A stretch of DNA of 64,000 nucleotides, from positions 62,001 through 126,000 of the forward strand of contig NZ_JHEI01000132.1 in assembly GCF_001273835.1 (NCBI RefSeq). The letters run 5' to 3'. This stretch comes from Leucobacter celer subsp. astrifaciens (GTDB lineage Bacteria > Actinomycetota > Actinomycetes > Actinomycetales > Microbacteriaceae). The stretch's first letter is position 1; every line of letters begins with the position of its first letter. The notes under the pieces are model-generated. The model made no database searches. It saw only the letters and a program-made list of their open reading frames with translations, and had not been told where the DNA came from. Of this stretch, positions 38,136 through 46,652 are shown piece after piece. The translations under genes and the position numbers were made by a program.

Positions 38136-39125
38136 CTAGGGTCGGTGGACGAGCGGCGGCAGCGCGGAGAGCGTGTGCAGGCCGGGCGGCGCGGCGAGCG
38201 CGTCCGGGATCCGGTTCACCATCTGCGTCGCCGTGCTCGTCAGCCCCTGGCTCGCGCTCACGCGCAGCTCCGCGTCGGGCAGGCCCGACAGGCGCCAGTG
38301 CTCGGAGGAGCGCGCGCCGACCAGTGCGGTGTCGTGCAGTACGAGCGGGATCCCCTCCGCCGTCTCGAGCCGCACCGTGAGGCGTGAGCCTGCGATCGTG
38401 CCCGGATCGATGCGCCGTTCGCCCGCCGCCAGAGCGGCGGTGAGCGGCGCATCGGAGGTCGCCGGACCGAGCCGGCTCTCGGCCGCGACGACCGTGAGGC
38501 CCATGCCCGCGGCGATCGCGTGCAGCGATTGGTGGGCGGCGCCCGGAGCGGGATCGGCGCTGCGCTCGACGGGGTACTCGGCGAGGGGGCGGCCGAGAAG
38601 GGCGGCGACCGCGGCGTTGGCCGAGCGGCTCGCGGCGAAGGGCCGCACGCACTCGCCCTCCAGCCGGGACACGCGGGTCGCGATCCCGGTGAGCGCGAGC
38701 GGGAGGTGCACCCACAGCGCGTCCACGTGGCCGCTCGCGAGCACGGCGGCGCCCCCGGCTGCGGCGCGGGCGTGGAGCCGGTCGGCCGTGTCCGGGTCGT
38801 TCGCCCACGGCGCGAGCGCCTCCTCGGCCGCCGTGACCACCGCGCACCCGGCGTCGACGCAGACCGCCACCGCGTCGGCGGTCGCGGCGAGGGTCGACGC
38901 CGTCGACATGAGCGCCACCTCCGGCCGCGTCTCCGCGATGGCAGCCGAGAGGTCGTCGCGCACGACGACGCCGATCGGTCCGATGCCCGCGAGCTCGCCC
39001 GCGTCCTGTCCCACCGCCCCGCCGCGGCCCACCGCTGCCGCGATCGTGTGCCCCCGATCGAGCAGCAGCGGCACGATCAGGCGCCCGACGGCGCCCATGC
39101 CGACGAGTGCGATGCGTGATCCCAT
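38136..39125 (-). CDS. NAD(P)-binding dehydrogenase, diaminopentanoate-dehydrogenase/DapB-like
   Basis: 329 residues from ATG 39125, 5 bases after AGGAGGT. A Rossmann N-terminus (SRIALVGMGAVGRLIVPLLL) is followed by ALMSTASTLAATADAVAVCV near 92-111 and a C-terminal substrate domain. The arrangement resembles 2,4-diaminopentanoate dehydrogenase and other dihydrodipicolinate-reductase-like enzymes, which act on amino acids or imines. A role in handling an amine-containing intermediate would fit the island but is not shown. Transcribed against the permease, and divergent from the next gene. Confidence 0.65.
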   Translation of the reverse strand: MGSRIALVGMGAVGRLIVPLLLDRGHTIAAAVGRGGAVGQDAGELAGIGPIGVVVRDDLSAAIAETRPEVALMSTASTLAATADAVAVCVDAGCAVVTAAEEALAPWANDPDTADRLHARAAAGGAAVLASGHVDALWVHLPLALTGIATRVSRLEGECVRPFAASRSANAAVAALLGRPLAEYPVERSADPAPGAAHQSLHAIAAGMGLTVVAAESRLGPATSDAPLTAALAAGERRIDPGTIAGSRLTVRLETAEGIPLVLHDTALVGARSSEHWRLSGLPDAELRVSASQGLTSTATQMVNRIPDALAAPPGLHTLSALPPLVHRP

Positions 39126-39328
39126 TCGCGACCTCCTGTCGTCGCCGTCAGGGTACCCGCGCTTCTGCTCGCGACACGCCGCCCGCCCCGATCGCCCGCG
39201 ATCGCTGTGCCGCGGTCCAGCCGCCGGGGCGGGCTTTGTGCGACCGTCCATAGCGGGCGGCGTGCGGCTGGAGTGGAGTGGACGGGAGCGGCGAGACGGC
39301 CGTTCCGAGGCGTGCGAGGAGGAGAGCG

Positions 39329-40012
39329 ATGCCGACAGCGGCTCCCGTCCGTCCCCGCCCCACTGTGGCCGGCGCCTGGGCGAACCGGTCGCTGCGGCTC
39401 GTCGGCGGCCTCGTGCTGTTCGGGATCGCGATCGCGCTGCTGGCCCGCGCGCGGATCGGCGTGCCGCCGTGGGACGTGCTCGCGCAGGGCGTCGCGCACG
39501 CCTTCGGCCTCACCTTCGGCGCATCGACCATGATCGTGAGCGCCGTCGTGCTGCTGCTCTGGATTCCACTGCGCCAGCGCATCGGCGTCGGCACCCTGGT
39601 GAACGTGCTCGTGACGGGACCCGTCGTCGATCTGACGCTGCTGTTCATCCCCGAGGGACTGCCGCTCCCCGTGCGGATCGGGCTCTTCGCGGCCGGCGTG
39701 CTCGTGCTCGGGATCGGCACGGGGATCTACCTCAGCGCGGCCCTCGCCCCGGGGCCCCGTGACGGGCTCATGACCGGCCTGCACGCGCTGACCGGCTGGA
39801 ACATCGGGCTCGTGCGGACGGGGATCGAGCTCGCCGTGCTGGCGGCCGGGTCGCTGATGGGCGGCAACCTCGGCTGGGGGACGCTCGCGTTCGCGCTGCT
39901 GATCGGACCGGTCTGCTCGGTCACGATCCCCCTCTTCGCGCGGGACTGGAGCCGCGCGGCCCCGACGACCACCGAAAGAGAAAGGAATGCGCATGAGTGC
40001 ATCGAAGGTTGA
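39329..40012 (+). CDS. YczE/YitT-like integral membrane protein
   Basis: 227 residues with about five membrane segments from ATG 39329 behind GAGGAGGAGAG. Segments such as GLVLFGIAIALLARARIGVP with PPWDVLAQGVA, and GPRDGLMTGLH near 150, are typical of the YczE/YyaS/YitT family. Transport of an unknown small molecule has been suggested for relatives, but no function is established. It overlaps the RidA gene by 20 bases, so the two are co-expressed. Confidence 0.72.
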   Translation: MPTAAPVRPRPTVAGAWANRSLRLVGGLVLFGIAIALLARARIGVPPWDVLAQGVAHAFGLTFGASTMIVSAVVLLLWIPLRQRIGVGTLVNVLVTGPVVDLTLLFIPEGLPLPVRIGLFAAGVLVLGIGTGIYLSAALAPGPRDGLMTGLHALTGWNIGLVRTGIELAVLAAGSLMGGNLGWGTLAFALLIGPVCSVTIPLFARDWSRAAPTTTERERNAHECIEG

Positions 40013-40385
40013 CTGGTTCCCGATCCCCGGCAAGGAGGATCTGGAGCTGCCCATCTCCCAGGGCGCCGCATCGGGCAACCTGGTGATCATGACCCAGGTG
40101 CCGCAGCAGGCGGACGGCACCCTCAACCTCGGATCGGCGGAGGAGCAGGCGCGCCAGTGCCTCCAGAACTTCGCGACCGAGCTCGAGAAGGTCGGCAGCG
40201 GCCTCGACCGCGTGCTGAGCATCACGATCTACCTCACCGATCTCGAGGACTTCGGCGCGGTGACCGGGGTCTGGGGCGAGTTCTACCCCGGCCGCGGCCC
40301 GGGGCGCACGACGGTCGGCGTGGCCGACCTGCACCCGGCTGGGCTGCGCGTCGAGATGACCGCGTTCGCGGTGCGGGACGCCTGA
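39993..40385 (+). CDS. RidA/YjgF-family protein, deaminase-like
   Basis: RidA proteins hydrolyse reactive enamines and imines to keto acids and ammonia; relatives in aromatic pathways act as 2-aminomuconate deaminases. 130 residues from ATG 39993, 6 bases after AAAGGA; an ATG 6 bases earlier is too close to it. DLELPISQGAASGNLVIMTQ near 16, YLTDLEDFGAV near 72 and GRTTVGVADLHPAGLRVEMT near 102 are family segments, and the catalytic Arg (GRTTV) and Glu (VEMTA) are kept. A task in removing nitrogen from a ring-cleavage product is a reasonable inference. Confidence 0.85.
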   Translation: MSASKVDWFPIPGKEDLELPISQGAASGNLVIMTQVPQQADGTLNLGSAEEQARQCLQNFATELEKVGSGLDRVLSITIYLTDLEDFGAVTGVWGEFYPGRGPGRTTVGVADLHPAGLRVEMTAFAVRDA

Positions 40386-40489
40386 GATCGCAGTCGTCCG
40401 TTCGGTGCGGTGCGCGGTATGTGCATGCCGCCCACCGCACGGGGGGGTTCCTCGTGCGGCAGCACAGATGCTACTGAAGTAACCCAATC

Positions 40490-40532
40490 GTTTCTTTTAA
40501 GTGTTGAATTCCGGGTGGGCGGCTGATTATGT
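40490..40532 (+). promoter_or_regulatory. Promoter region of the ribose-type ABC operon
   Basis: TTGAAT (40504-40509), a 17-base spacer and TTATGT (40527-40532) form a possible promoter. Just upstream, GTTTCTTTTA (40490-40499) is the reverse complement of TAAAAGAAAC found in the palindrome upstream of the extradiol dioxygenase. The rest of the 188-base gap shows no other feature. Confidence 0.45.
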
Positions 40533-40573
40533 TGGTGACTCAGTAAGCAACGCAGCTGGCACCGGGAGGACAT

Positions 40574-42199
40574 GTGGAGCCCTTGCAGGATCGACCCGCA
40601 GTGCACATCGAGGCCGTCGGAATCGAGAAGCACTACGGCGGAGTCCGAGCGCTCCGCGGCGTCGACGTGAGCATCCGCCGCGGCGAGGTCCACGCCCTCA
40701 TCGGTGAGAACGGGGCGGGCAAGTCGACCCTCGGCAAGATCATCTCCGGGCAGGTGCGGGCGAGCGCCGGACGGATCAGGGTCGACGGCCGCGAGGTCTC
40801 CTACCGCGAGCCGCACGAGGCGCTGGCCGACGGCATCGCGATGATCGACCAGGAACTGGCCCTGCTCCCCGACAGCTCCGTACTCGACAACGTCTTCCTG
40901 GGCAGCGAGCGCAGCCGCGGCGGTGTCCTCGACCTCGCCGCGCAGCGGGCCCGCTTCACCGAGTTGCTCGCCGAGACCGGCTTCGACCTCGACCCGCGGG
41001 CCCTCGTGAGCGAGCTGCGACTGGCGGATCAGCAGAAGGTCGAGGTGCTCCGCGCCCTCGCCCGGGACGCCGAGCTCATCGTCATGGACGAGCCGAGCGC
41101 CTCGCTCAACCCGATCGAGGTCGCGCAGCTCCACGCGATCATCCGCGGGCTCAAGGCGCGCGGCGCCACCGTCGTCATCGTCTCCCACTTCCTCGAGGAG
41201 GTGCTCGCGATCACCGACGCGGTGACCGTGCTGCGCGACGGATCGCTCGTGCAGACGAGCCGCACCGCCGACGAGACCAAGGAGGCCCTCATCTACGCGA
41301 TGCTCGGCCGTCACCTGGCCGAGGAGGAGGCCCGATCCTTCGGCGGCGAGATCGGGGGAGCCCCGGTGTTCGAGGCCGTCGACCTCGTCAACGACGCGCT
41401 CCGGGGGGTGTCGCTCGCGGTGCGGCCCGGGGAGATCCTCGGCATCGGCGGCCTCGTCGGCAGCGGCCGCACCGAGCTCTGCCGTGCCATGTTCGGGGCG
41501 GATCGCCTGGTGTCGGGCGAGCTGCGGCTCGACGGCGAGCGCGTGCGCTACTCCGACCCCTTCGGCGCGATCCGCGCCGGGGTCGCCATGCTGCCCGAGA
41601 ACCGGAAGGAGCTCGGGCTGCTGATGGGACGCTCCATCACCGAGAACATCACGCTGCCGCACGTCGGCCGGTTCTCGAGATTCGGGATCCTCAGCCCCCG
41701 TCGGGAGCGCCGCCGCGCCCAGGAGCTCGCCGCCCGCGTCGGCGTGAAGACCCCCAACGTCGACGACCTCGTCTCCACCCTCTCGGGCGGCAACCAGCAG
41801 AAGGTCGTGCTGTCGAAGTGGCTCGTCGAGAACCCGCGCGTGCTGATCGTCGACGAGCCGACCCGCGGCGTCGACGTGGGGGCGAAGGCGTCGATCTACG
41901 AATTGCTCCGCGAGCTCGCCGCTCAGGGCATCGCCATCATCGTGGTGTCGAGCGAGATCGAGGAGCTCCTCGCCCTCGCCCACAGCATCGTCGTCATGTC
42001 GCGCGGGCACCTCGTCGCCCGCTTCGACCGGAGCCGGGCGACGAAGGACGCGCTGCTCGCCGCCGCGTTCACCGTGCCCGGGGCGGACGGCCCCGGAGGC
42101 GCGGAGGTTCCGGCCCCGATGGCCGATCCCGAACCCCGCGAAGCCCCGCCCGCGGCGGCCTCGCACCCGGACCACCCAGTGAAGGAGACGATCGCGTGA
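40574..42199 (+). CDS. Sugar-type ABC importer, double ATPase (RbsA/MglA-like)
   Basis: 541 residues with two ABC cassettes. First: GENGAGKST near 45 and the LSxG-like segment SELRLADQQKVEVLRALA. Second: VRPGEILGIGGLVGSGRTEL near 290 (the degenerate Walker A normal for this family) and STLSGGNQQKVVLSKWL. The GTG start at 40574 follows GGGAGGA. It is the first gene of a three-gene importer with overlapping start of the permease. Such systems import sugars, autoinducer-2 and also other small polar or aromatic metabolites; the context favours the latter. Confidence 0.9.
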   Translation: MEPLQDRPAVHIEAVGIEKHYGGVRALRGVDVSIRRGEVHALIGENGAGKSTLGKIISGQVRASAGRIRVDGREVSYREPHEALADGIAMIDQELALLPDSSVLDNVFLGSERSRGGVLDLAAQRARFTELLAETGFDLDPRALVSELRLADQQKVEVLRALARDAELIVMDEPSASLNPIEVAQLHAIIRGLKARGATVVIVSHFLEEVLAITDAVTVLRDGSLVQTSRTADETKEALIYAMLGRHLAEEEARSFGGEIGGAPVFEAVDLVNDALRGVSLAVRPGEILGIGGLVGSGRTELCRAMFGADRLVSGELRLDGERVRYSDPFGAIRAGVAMLPENRKELGLLMGRSITENITLPHVGRFSRFGILSPRRERRRAQELAARVGVKTPNVDDLVSTLSGGNQQKVVLSKWLVENPRVLIVDEPTRGVDVGAKASIYELLRELAAQGIAIIVVSSEIEELLALAHSIVVMSRGHLVARFDRSRATKDALLAAAFTVPGADGPGGAEVPAPMADPEPREAPPAAASHPDHPVKETIA

Positions 42200-43200
42200 C
42201 CACCCAACTCGAGCGGGGAGCCGCGCCCGCGAACGCGCCCGAGCGCACCGCAGGCGGCGTCGGCCGATTCGTCGTCGACAAACTCCGCGACTACGGCATC
42301 GTGCTCGCCTTCGTCGTGCTGTTCATCGTGCTGGCCAGCACCTCCAAGGCCTTCCTCACGCCGAACAACCTGCTGAACCTGCTCGACCAGAGCGTCACCG
42401 TCGGCATCCTCGCCTGCGCCGCGACCCTCGTGATCATCGCCGGCGGCTTCGACCTCTCGATGGGCGCGGTGTTCGCCGTCTGCGCGATCATCGGCGCGCA
42501 GGTCTCGAACGCGGCCGGCGTGCCGCTCGGGATCCTCGCCGCGCTCGCCTCCGGCGCGGTGTTCGGCGTGCTCAACGGTGTGCTGACCACCGTCGGGAAG
42601 CTGAACCCGTTCGTCGCGACGATCGCGACGACGATGGTGTTCCGCGGCCTCGCCCTGGCCATCTCCGGTGGCTTCCTCATCACGATCGCCGATCCCTCGT
42701 TCAAGCTGCTCGCCCAGCCGCGCGTCTTCGGGGTGAAGGTCTCGATCCTCATCTTCATCGCGTTCGCGCTGCTGTGCGCCTTCCTGCTGAACCGCACGGT
42801 CTTCGGACGCCACATCTTCGCCGCCGGCGGCAACGCGCAGGCGGCCCGCCTCGCCGGCGTCCGGGTGAACCGCGTGCGCGCGACGACCTACGTCATCATG
42901 GGCGTCGCGGCCGCGCTGGCCGGCCTCATCTCGGCCTCCCGCACCCTCACCGTCGACGGCAACACGGGCTCCGGCATCGAGTTCACCGCGCTTGCCGCGG
43001 TGCTCGTCGGCGGCACCTCGGTCATGGGCGGCTCCGGCGCGATCTGGCGGACGGTGCTCGGCGTGCTCCTGCTGCAGCTCGTCAGCAACGGCTTCAACCT
43101 GCTCGGCGTCGAGCCCACCTACCAGCGCATCTTCATGGGCGTCATCATCATCCTCGCGGTGCTCTGGGACGTCTGGATGCGACGCAGCGCGCGATCCTGA
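42196..43200 (+). CDS. Sugar-type ABC importer, permease (RbsC-like)
   Basis: 334 residues from GTG 42196, which overlaps the ATPase stop. About ten membrane segments, with GGFDLSMGAVFAVCAIIGAQ near 85 and GGNAQAARLAGVRVNRVRAT near 212, the EAA-like loop that contacts the ATPase. Pairs with the ATPase before it and the binding protein after it. Confidence 0.92.
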   Translation: MTTQLERGAAPANAPERTAGGVGRFVVDKLRDYGIVLAFVVLFIVLASTSKAFLTPNNLLNLLDQSVTVGILACAATLVIIAGGFDLSMGAVFAVCAIIGAQVSNAAGVPLGILAALASGAVFGVLNGVLTTVGKLNPFVATIATTMVFRGLALAISGGFLITIADPSFKLLAQPRVFGVKVSILIFIAFALLCAFLLNRTVFGRHIFAAGGNAQAARLAGVRVNRVRATTYVIMGVAAALAGLISASRTLTVDGNTGSGIEFTALAAVLVGGTSVMGGSGAIWRTVLGVLLLQLVSNGFNLLGVEPTYQRIFMGVIIILAVLWDVWMRRSARS

Positions 43201-43227
43201 CCCGGGCTCCGATCAGGATCCCGAACC

Positions 43228-43272
43228 CGAAACACCTCGAAACACCCCGATACCCCGAAACACACCGATACC
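43228..43272 (+). repeat. Short tandem repeats in the permease-binding protein spacer
   Basis: Five imperfect units of the type CGAAACACC or CGATACCCC follow one another in the 89-base gap (43228-43272). They may be a simple-sequence expansion or affect mRNA folding upstream of the highly expressed binding-protein gene. GAGGAGA of the ribosome binding site follows. Confidence 0.5.
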
Positions 43273-43289
43273 TGAGGAGAACCAGAGTT

Positions 43290-44306
43290 ATGCGAAAGAA
43301 CACTCAGCGGCGAGTGCTCGTGCTGGCGGCCACGGCGGCGACCGCCGCGCTCGCGCTCACGGGCTGCAGCGGCGGCACCGACGACACCGGCGGAGACGGC
43401 GAGAGCGGCGAGTTCGTGCCGAGCTTCGCGTTCATCACGGGCGACATCTCCGATTTCGGCCAAGTGCAGATCGAAGGCATGGAGTCCGTCGTCGAGCCGC
43501 TGGGCGGCAAGGTGACGGTGTTCGACAGCGACAACGCCGAGTCCCAGAACTCCGACTGCATGGACATCGTCTCGTCCGGGCAGTACAACGGCATCATGCT
43601 GAACGCGCTGAGCGGCGCGGGCGCCGTGCCCTGCGCCGAGGCCGCGGCGGAGGCGGGCATCCCGGTCGTCGCCGTCGAGACCGTCGTCGGCCCCGACGCG
43701 ACCAAGATCGAGCCGCAGGTGGACGGCGTCATCGCCTCCGCGGTGTTCTCGAACGAGGACGCGGGCATGGCGACCGTCGAACTGCTCAAGGAGGGCTGCG
43801 CGGACTTCGACCCCTGCAAGTACATCCACATCGTCGGCTCGCAGCAGTACGAGCTCGAGGCGAACAAGCTCAAGGTCATCGAGCGCGAGCTCGGCGGCGA
43901 CTCGAAGTACGAGCGCGTCGCACTCGGCGAGGACGGCTACAACCCGGAGCAGGGGCGCCAGGTCGCGGCCGAGCTGCTGTCGGGCAACCCCGACGCCAAC
44001 GTGATCCTGAACTCCGGCGACTCCTCGGCCGTGCAGGTCATCTCGATGCTCGAGGAGGAGGGTCGCGACGACATCGTGGTGCTCGGCGACGGCGCGAGCC
44101 GTCAGGGCGTCGAAGCCATCAAGGCCGGCACCCTGCTCGGCACCACCCGACTCGCGCCGCGCACCATGGGCGAGGTCGCGGCGACCGCGCTCGTGCAGTC
44201 GAACCGCGGGGAGGACGTCATCTCGCAGGAGGAGATCGCCGATCAGCTCGCGCCGATCGCCTTCACCGCCGACAACATCGGCGACTTCGAGGGCCAGTGG
44301 GGCTGA
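43290..44306 (+). CDS. Sugar-type ABC importer, substrate-binding lipoprotein
   Basis: 338 residues. A signal peptide with lipobox LTGC (C26) anchors it on the outer face of the membrane. The mature part is a type I periplasmic binding fold (FAFITGDISDFGQVQIEGME; later VILNSGDSSAVQVISML). Unlike most sugar-binding members it contains several Cys residues in DCMDIVSSGQ and GCADFDPCKYIH, possibly a disulfide. Ligand unknown; a perfect terminator follows. Confidence 0.88.
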   Translation: MRKNTQRRVLVLAATAATAALALTGCSGGTDDTGGDGESGEFVPSFAFITGDISDFGQVQIEGMESVVEPLGGKVTVFDSDNAESQNSDCMDIVSSGQYNGIMLNALSGAGAVPCAEAAAEAGIPVVAVETVVGPDATKIEPQVDGVIASAVFSNEDAGMATVELLKEGCADFDPCKYIHIVGSQQYELEANKLKVIERELGGDSKYERVALGEDGYNPEQGRQVAAELLSGNPDANVILNSGDSSAVQVISMLEEEGRDDIVVLGDGASRQGVEAIKAGTLLGTTRLAPRTMGEVAATALVQSNRGEDVISQEEIADQLAPIAFTADNIGDFEGQWG

Positions 44307-44322
44307 CCGCGAGGCTGAACGA

Positions 44323-44358
44323 CTGAGGGGGCGGGTTCGTGAGAACCCGCCCCCTCAG
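44323..44358. terminator. Bidirectional terminator
   Basis: CTGAGGGGGCGGGTTC (44323-44338) pairs perfectly with 44343-44358 around a GTGA loop, between the converging binding-protein and flavin-reductase genes. Confidence 0.85.
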
Positions 44359-44384
44359 CCGTCGGGGCGATGCCGCGCGCCCCC

Positions 44385-45593
44385 TCAGGCGGGCGTACCG
44401 GGGAAGCGGGCGCCGACGAGCTCGGTCAGGTGCTCCGCGGCCTCCTGCGCCCGCTCGACGACTGCGGCGAAGCTCTGCTCCGCTCCGTCGGTCTGCAGCC
44501 CGGTCACCACGAGCTCGAACTCGACCTGCCCGCTCGCGCCCAGCACCGGGAACTGCAGCGAGAAGACGTCGGGGTGGTGCGTTCCGGCGTCGAGCGTCCG
44601 CTCGACGTCCTGGGACACGGCCGCCCACAGCTGGGAGAGATCCGCCCGGGTGCTGGTCGGGTCGTTCGCGATGCGCTCGAAGTCCATGCCCATCCGGTCG
44701 CCGGCCGAGACCGCGTAGCCACGCTCGCGCACCGTGTCGAGGAGGCGCCCGAGCAGGGGGCGGTCGACCCGGCCGAGCAGGTGCCGCGAGTTCTCGTACC
44801 AGGACTTCTGGCGCTCCTCCGACCCCCACGCGGCGAGCACGGGTGCGACCGGGGCAGCGAAGGGGAACACCATGCCGATGACGCCGTCCTCGGGCCTCGT
44901 GGGCAGCAGGTTCGCCGCAGAGAGCACGAGCACCGAGTCGTTCACGATCGTGGCGAGCAGGCACTCCGTCCCCGTGTCGTCGGCCAGCTGCTGCACGATC
45001 TCGCCGATCGCGTTCGCGATGCGCATCCGCAGGGCGAACGCGGCGACGTCGAAGCCCTCGTTCGGAGCGCTGAAGGAGCCGTAGCCGCCCTTCAGGAAGA
45101 GCAGCGGCAGCCCGGAATTGCCGTCGCCCACTCCGAGATCCGACACCGAGGCGATGATGATCTCGTGGTCGCCGGCCGGGATGACCTGGGTCACGGTCCC
45201 CTCGAACCACGAGAGCGAGTCGGTGAGCCTGGCGTTGCCGAGAGGGGAGCGGTCCCAGCTGCCGTACTGGAAGCAGTCGGGGTCCGAGACCGCGAAGGCG
45301 CGGCAGAGCTGCTCGTGGTCGTAGCCGAGCACGTTCACGCAGAATGTGCCGCTCTCCTTGACCTTCACCGCGCGGCGGGAGCCGACCGACGTCGCGAAGC
45401 CGATGAGCGGGGGCTCCTCGGAGATCGCCATGAAGGTGCCGACGACCATGCCGAGGTCGTCGCCCTCGGCGGTGCGGGAGGTGATCAGCGCGACGCCGGT
45501 GGGGTACTCGCCCAGCACCGCCTTCCACCAGGCCGACTTCGTGCTCGAGTTCTTGCCTCCGGGGGTCCAGGTGTTCTCGGTGCTGCTCGCCAT
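44385..45593 (-). CDS. Two-domain flavin reductase, second copy
   Basis: 402 residues, same design as the gene at 28067: a split-barrel flavin reductase (LGEYPTGVALITS near 32, GTFMAISEEPPLIGFAT, FCVNVLGYDHEQLCRAF, LPLLFLKGGYGSFSAP) and a C-terminal part like an IclR effector domain (IVQQLADDTGTECLLATIVN, FPFAAPVAPVLAAWGS, LLDTVRERGYAVSAGDRMG). The two proteins are clearly paralogous over their whole length. Divergent from the hydrolase and luciferase-like genes, with a shared operator-like site between. It may serve the luciferase-like enzyme, the HpaB-type enzyme or the group D monooxygenases. Confidence 0.82.
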   Translation of the reverse strand: MASSTENTWTPGGKNSSTKSAWWKAVLGEYPTGVALITSRTAEGDDLGMVVGTFMAISEEPPLIGFATSVGSRRAVKVKESGTFCVNVLGYDHEQLCRAFAVSDPDCFQYGSWDRSPLGNARLTDSLSWFEGTVTQVIPAGDHEIIIASVSDLGVGDGNSGLPLLFLKGGYGSFSAPNEGFDVAAFALRMRIANAIGEIVQQLADDTGTECLLATIVNDSVLVLSAANLLPTRPEDGVIGMVFPFAAPVAPVLAAWGSEERQKSWYENSRHLLGRVDRPLLGRLLDTVRERGYAVSAGDRMGMDFERIANDPTSTRADLSQLWAAVSQDVERTLDAGTHHPDVFSLQFPVLGASGQVEFELVVTGLQTDGAEQSFAAVVERAQEAAEHLTELVGARFPGTPA

Positions 45594-45689
45594 GGCTGTG
45601 CTCTTTCCGCTGTGTCGTCGAAGCGGGACGCCGTGTGGAGCGCCGACGATCCCGGGGTTGCGCGATTACTTCACAACCACTAGCGTAAC

Positions 45690-45723
45690 CTTATAAAGAA
45701 TTCGTACGTACGTACAACTATAA
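45690..45723. promoter_or_regulatory. Divergent promoter with operator-like motif
   Basis: For the minus-strand reductase: TTGTAC (45712-45717), 16 bases, TATAAG (45690-45695). For the plus-strand hydrolase: CTATAA at 45718-45723. Between and over them lies CGTACGTACGTACA (45703-45716), which matches the site CGTACGTTTGTACA at 62844-62857 (minus strand) in the pattern CGTACGTNNGTACA. Confidence 0.6.
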
Positions 45724-45794
45724 ATGGAGCGATCGCTCGGATCGCTCCCGGGTCATCGGATCCTCGCTCTCGCGAATCGAAGGAGAAAGCGCTC

Positions 45795-46643
45795 ATGGGC
45801 AAGCCGGAACAGGTCTCACCTCCCAGGAACTGGCGATACTGGAGCGAGCCCGAGCGGGTCGAGGTCGACGGCAGCGAGGTCGCCTACCGCCGCAAGGGTT
45901 CGGGTGAGCCGGTGCTCTTCCTGCACGGCGGAGGCCTGACCCGTCGCTGGCTGCCCTTCCACGAGGCCCTGGCCGGCGAGGTCGACCTGATCGCTCCCGA
46001 GCACCCCGGCTTCGGCGACTCCGCGCTGCCGGCGCACTTCCGGGACTTCGGCGACTACGCGCTGCACTACGACGCCTTCCTGCGCGCCCTCGACCTCGAC
46101 GGCGTGCACCTCGTCGGCACCTCGCTCGGCGGACGCATCGCGGCGCATCTCGCCACGGTGTACCCCGAGCGCTTCCGCAGCCTCACACTCCTCGTCCCCG
46201 CCGGTCTGCGCGGTTCGGGCTCTCGCCCCGACCCCTTCCGGCAGACCCCGGATGCGGCGATGGACCTGCTCGCCAACGGCCGCGCGGACCGCCTGGCCGA
46301 GGAGTTCGCCGGCTTCGACTACCCGGAGAACGTGGTGCAGGGCTACCGCGAGGACACCGCGCTCGCCCTGCTGACGTTCACCAACCGCTACGACCGCGAG
46401 CTCGGGCACCGCCTGGGGCGCGTGCAGACCCCGACCCTCGTGCTCGACGCCGAGGAGGACCGGGTGCTCGGCCCCGGCGACGCCGCGCGCTACGCGGAGC
46501 TGATCCCCGGCGCCGAGTACGCGGTGCTGCCGGGCCCATCTCCCGAGGAGCGCTCGAGCCACGTGCTCCACGTCGAGCAGCCCCGCGCCGTCGCCCAGGC
46601 GATCACGGCGCACATCCGATCCACCACTGCCGAGAGCGAGTAG
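45795..46643 (+). CDS. Alpha/beta hydrolase, meta-cleavage-product-hydrolase-like
   Basis: 282 residues. Oxyanion-hole segment LFLHGGGLTRRW near 41, nucleophile elbow GTSLGG with S110, acid D222 (LVLDAEEDRVLG) and His in the SSHVLHVEQP segment (H256 or H259) form the catalytic set. The general shape is that of C-C hydrolases such as BphD/MhpC that act after extradiol cleavage, though esterases and dehalogenases share it. AAGGAGAAA precedes the ATG. It is followed after 9 bases by the luciferase-like gene. Confidence 0.8.
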   Translation: MGKPEQVSPPRNWRYWSEPERVEVDGSEVAYRRKGSGEPVLFLHGGGLTRRWLPFHEALAGEVDLIAPEHPGFGDSALPAHFRDFGDYALHYDAFLRALDLDGVHLVGTSLGGRIAAHLATVYPERFRSLTLLVPAGLRGSGSRPDPFRQTPDAAMDLLANGRADRLAEEFAGFDYPENVVQGYREDTALALLTFTNRYDRELGHRLGRVQTPTLVLDAEEDRVLGPGDAARYAELIPGAEYAVLPGPSPEERSSHVLHVEQPRAVAQAITAHIRSTTAESE

Positions 46644-46652
46644 GCGCCAGTC

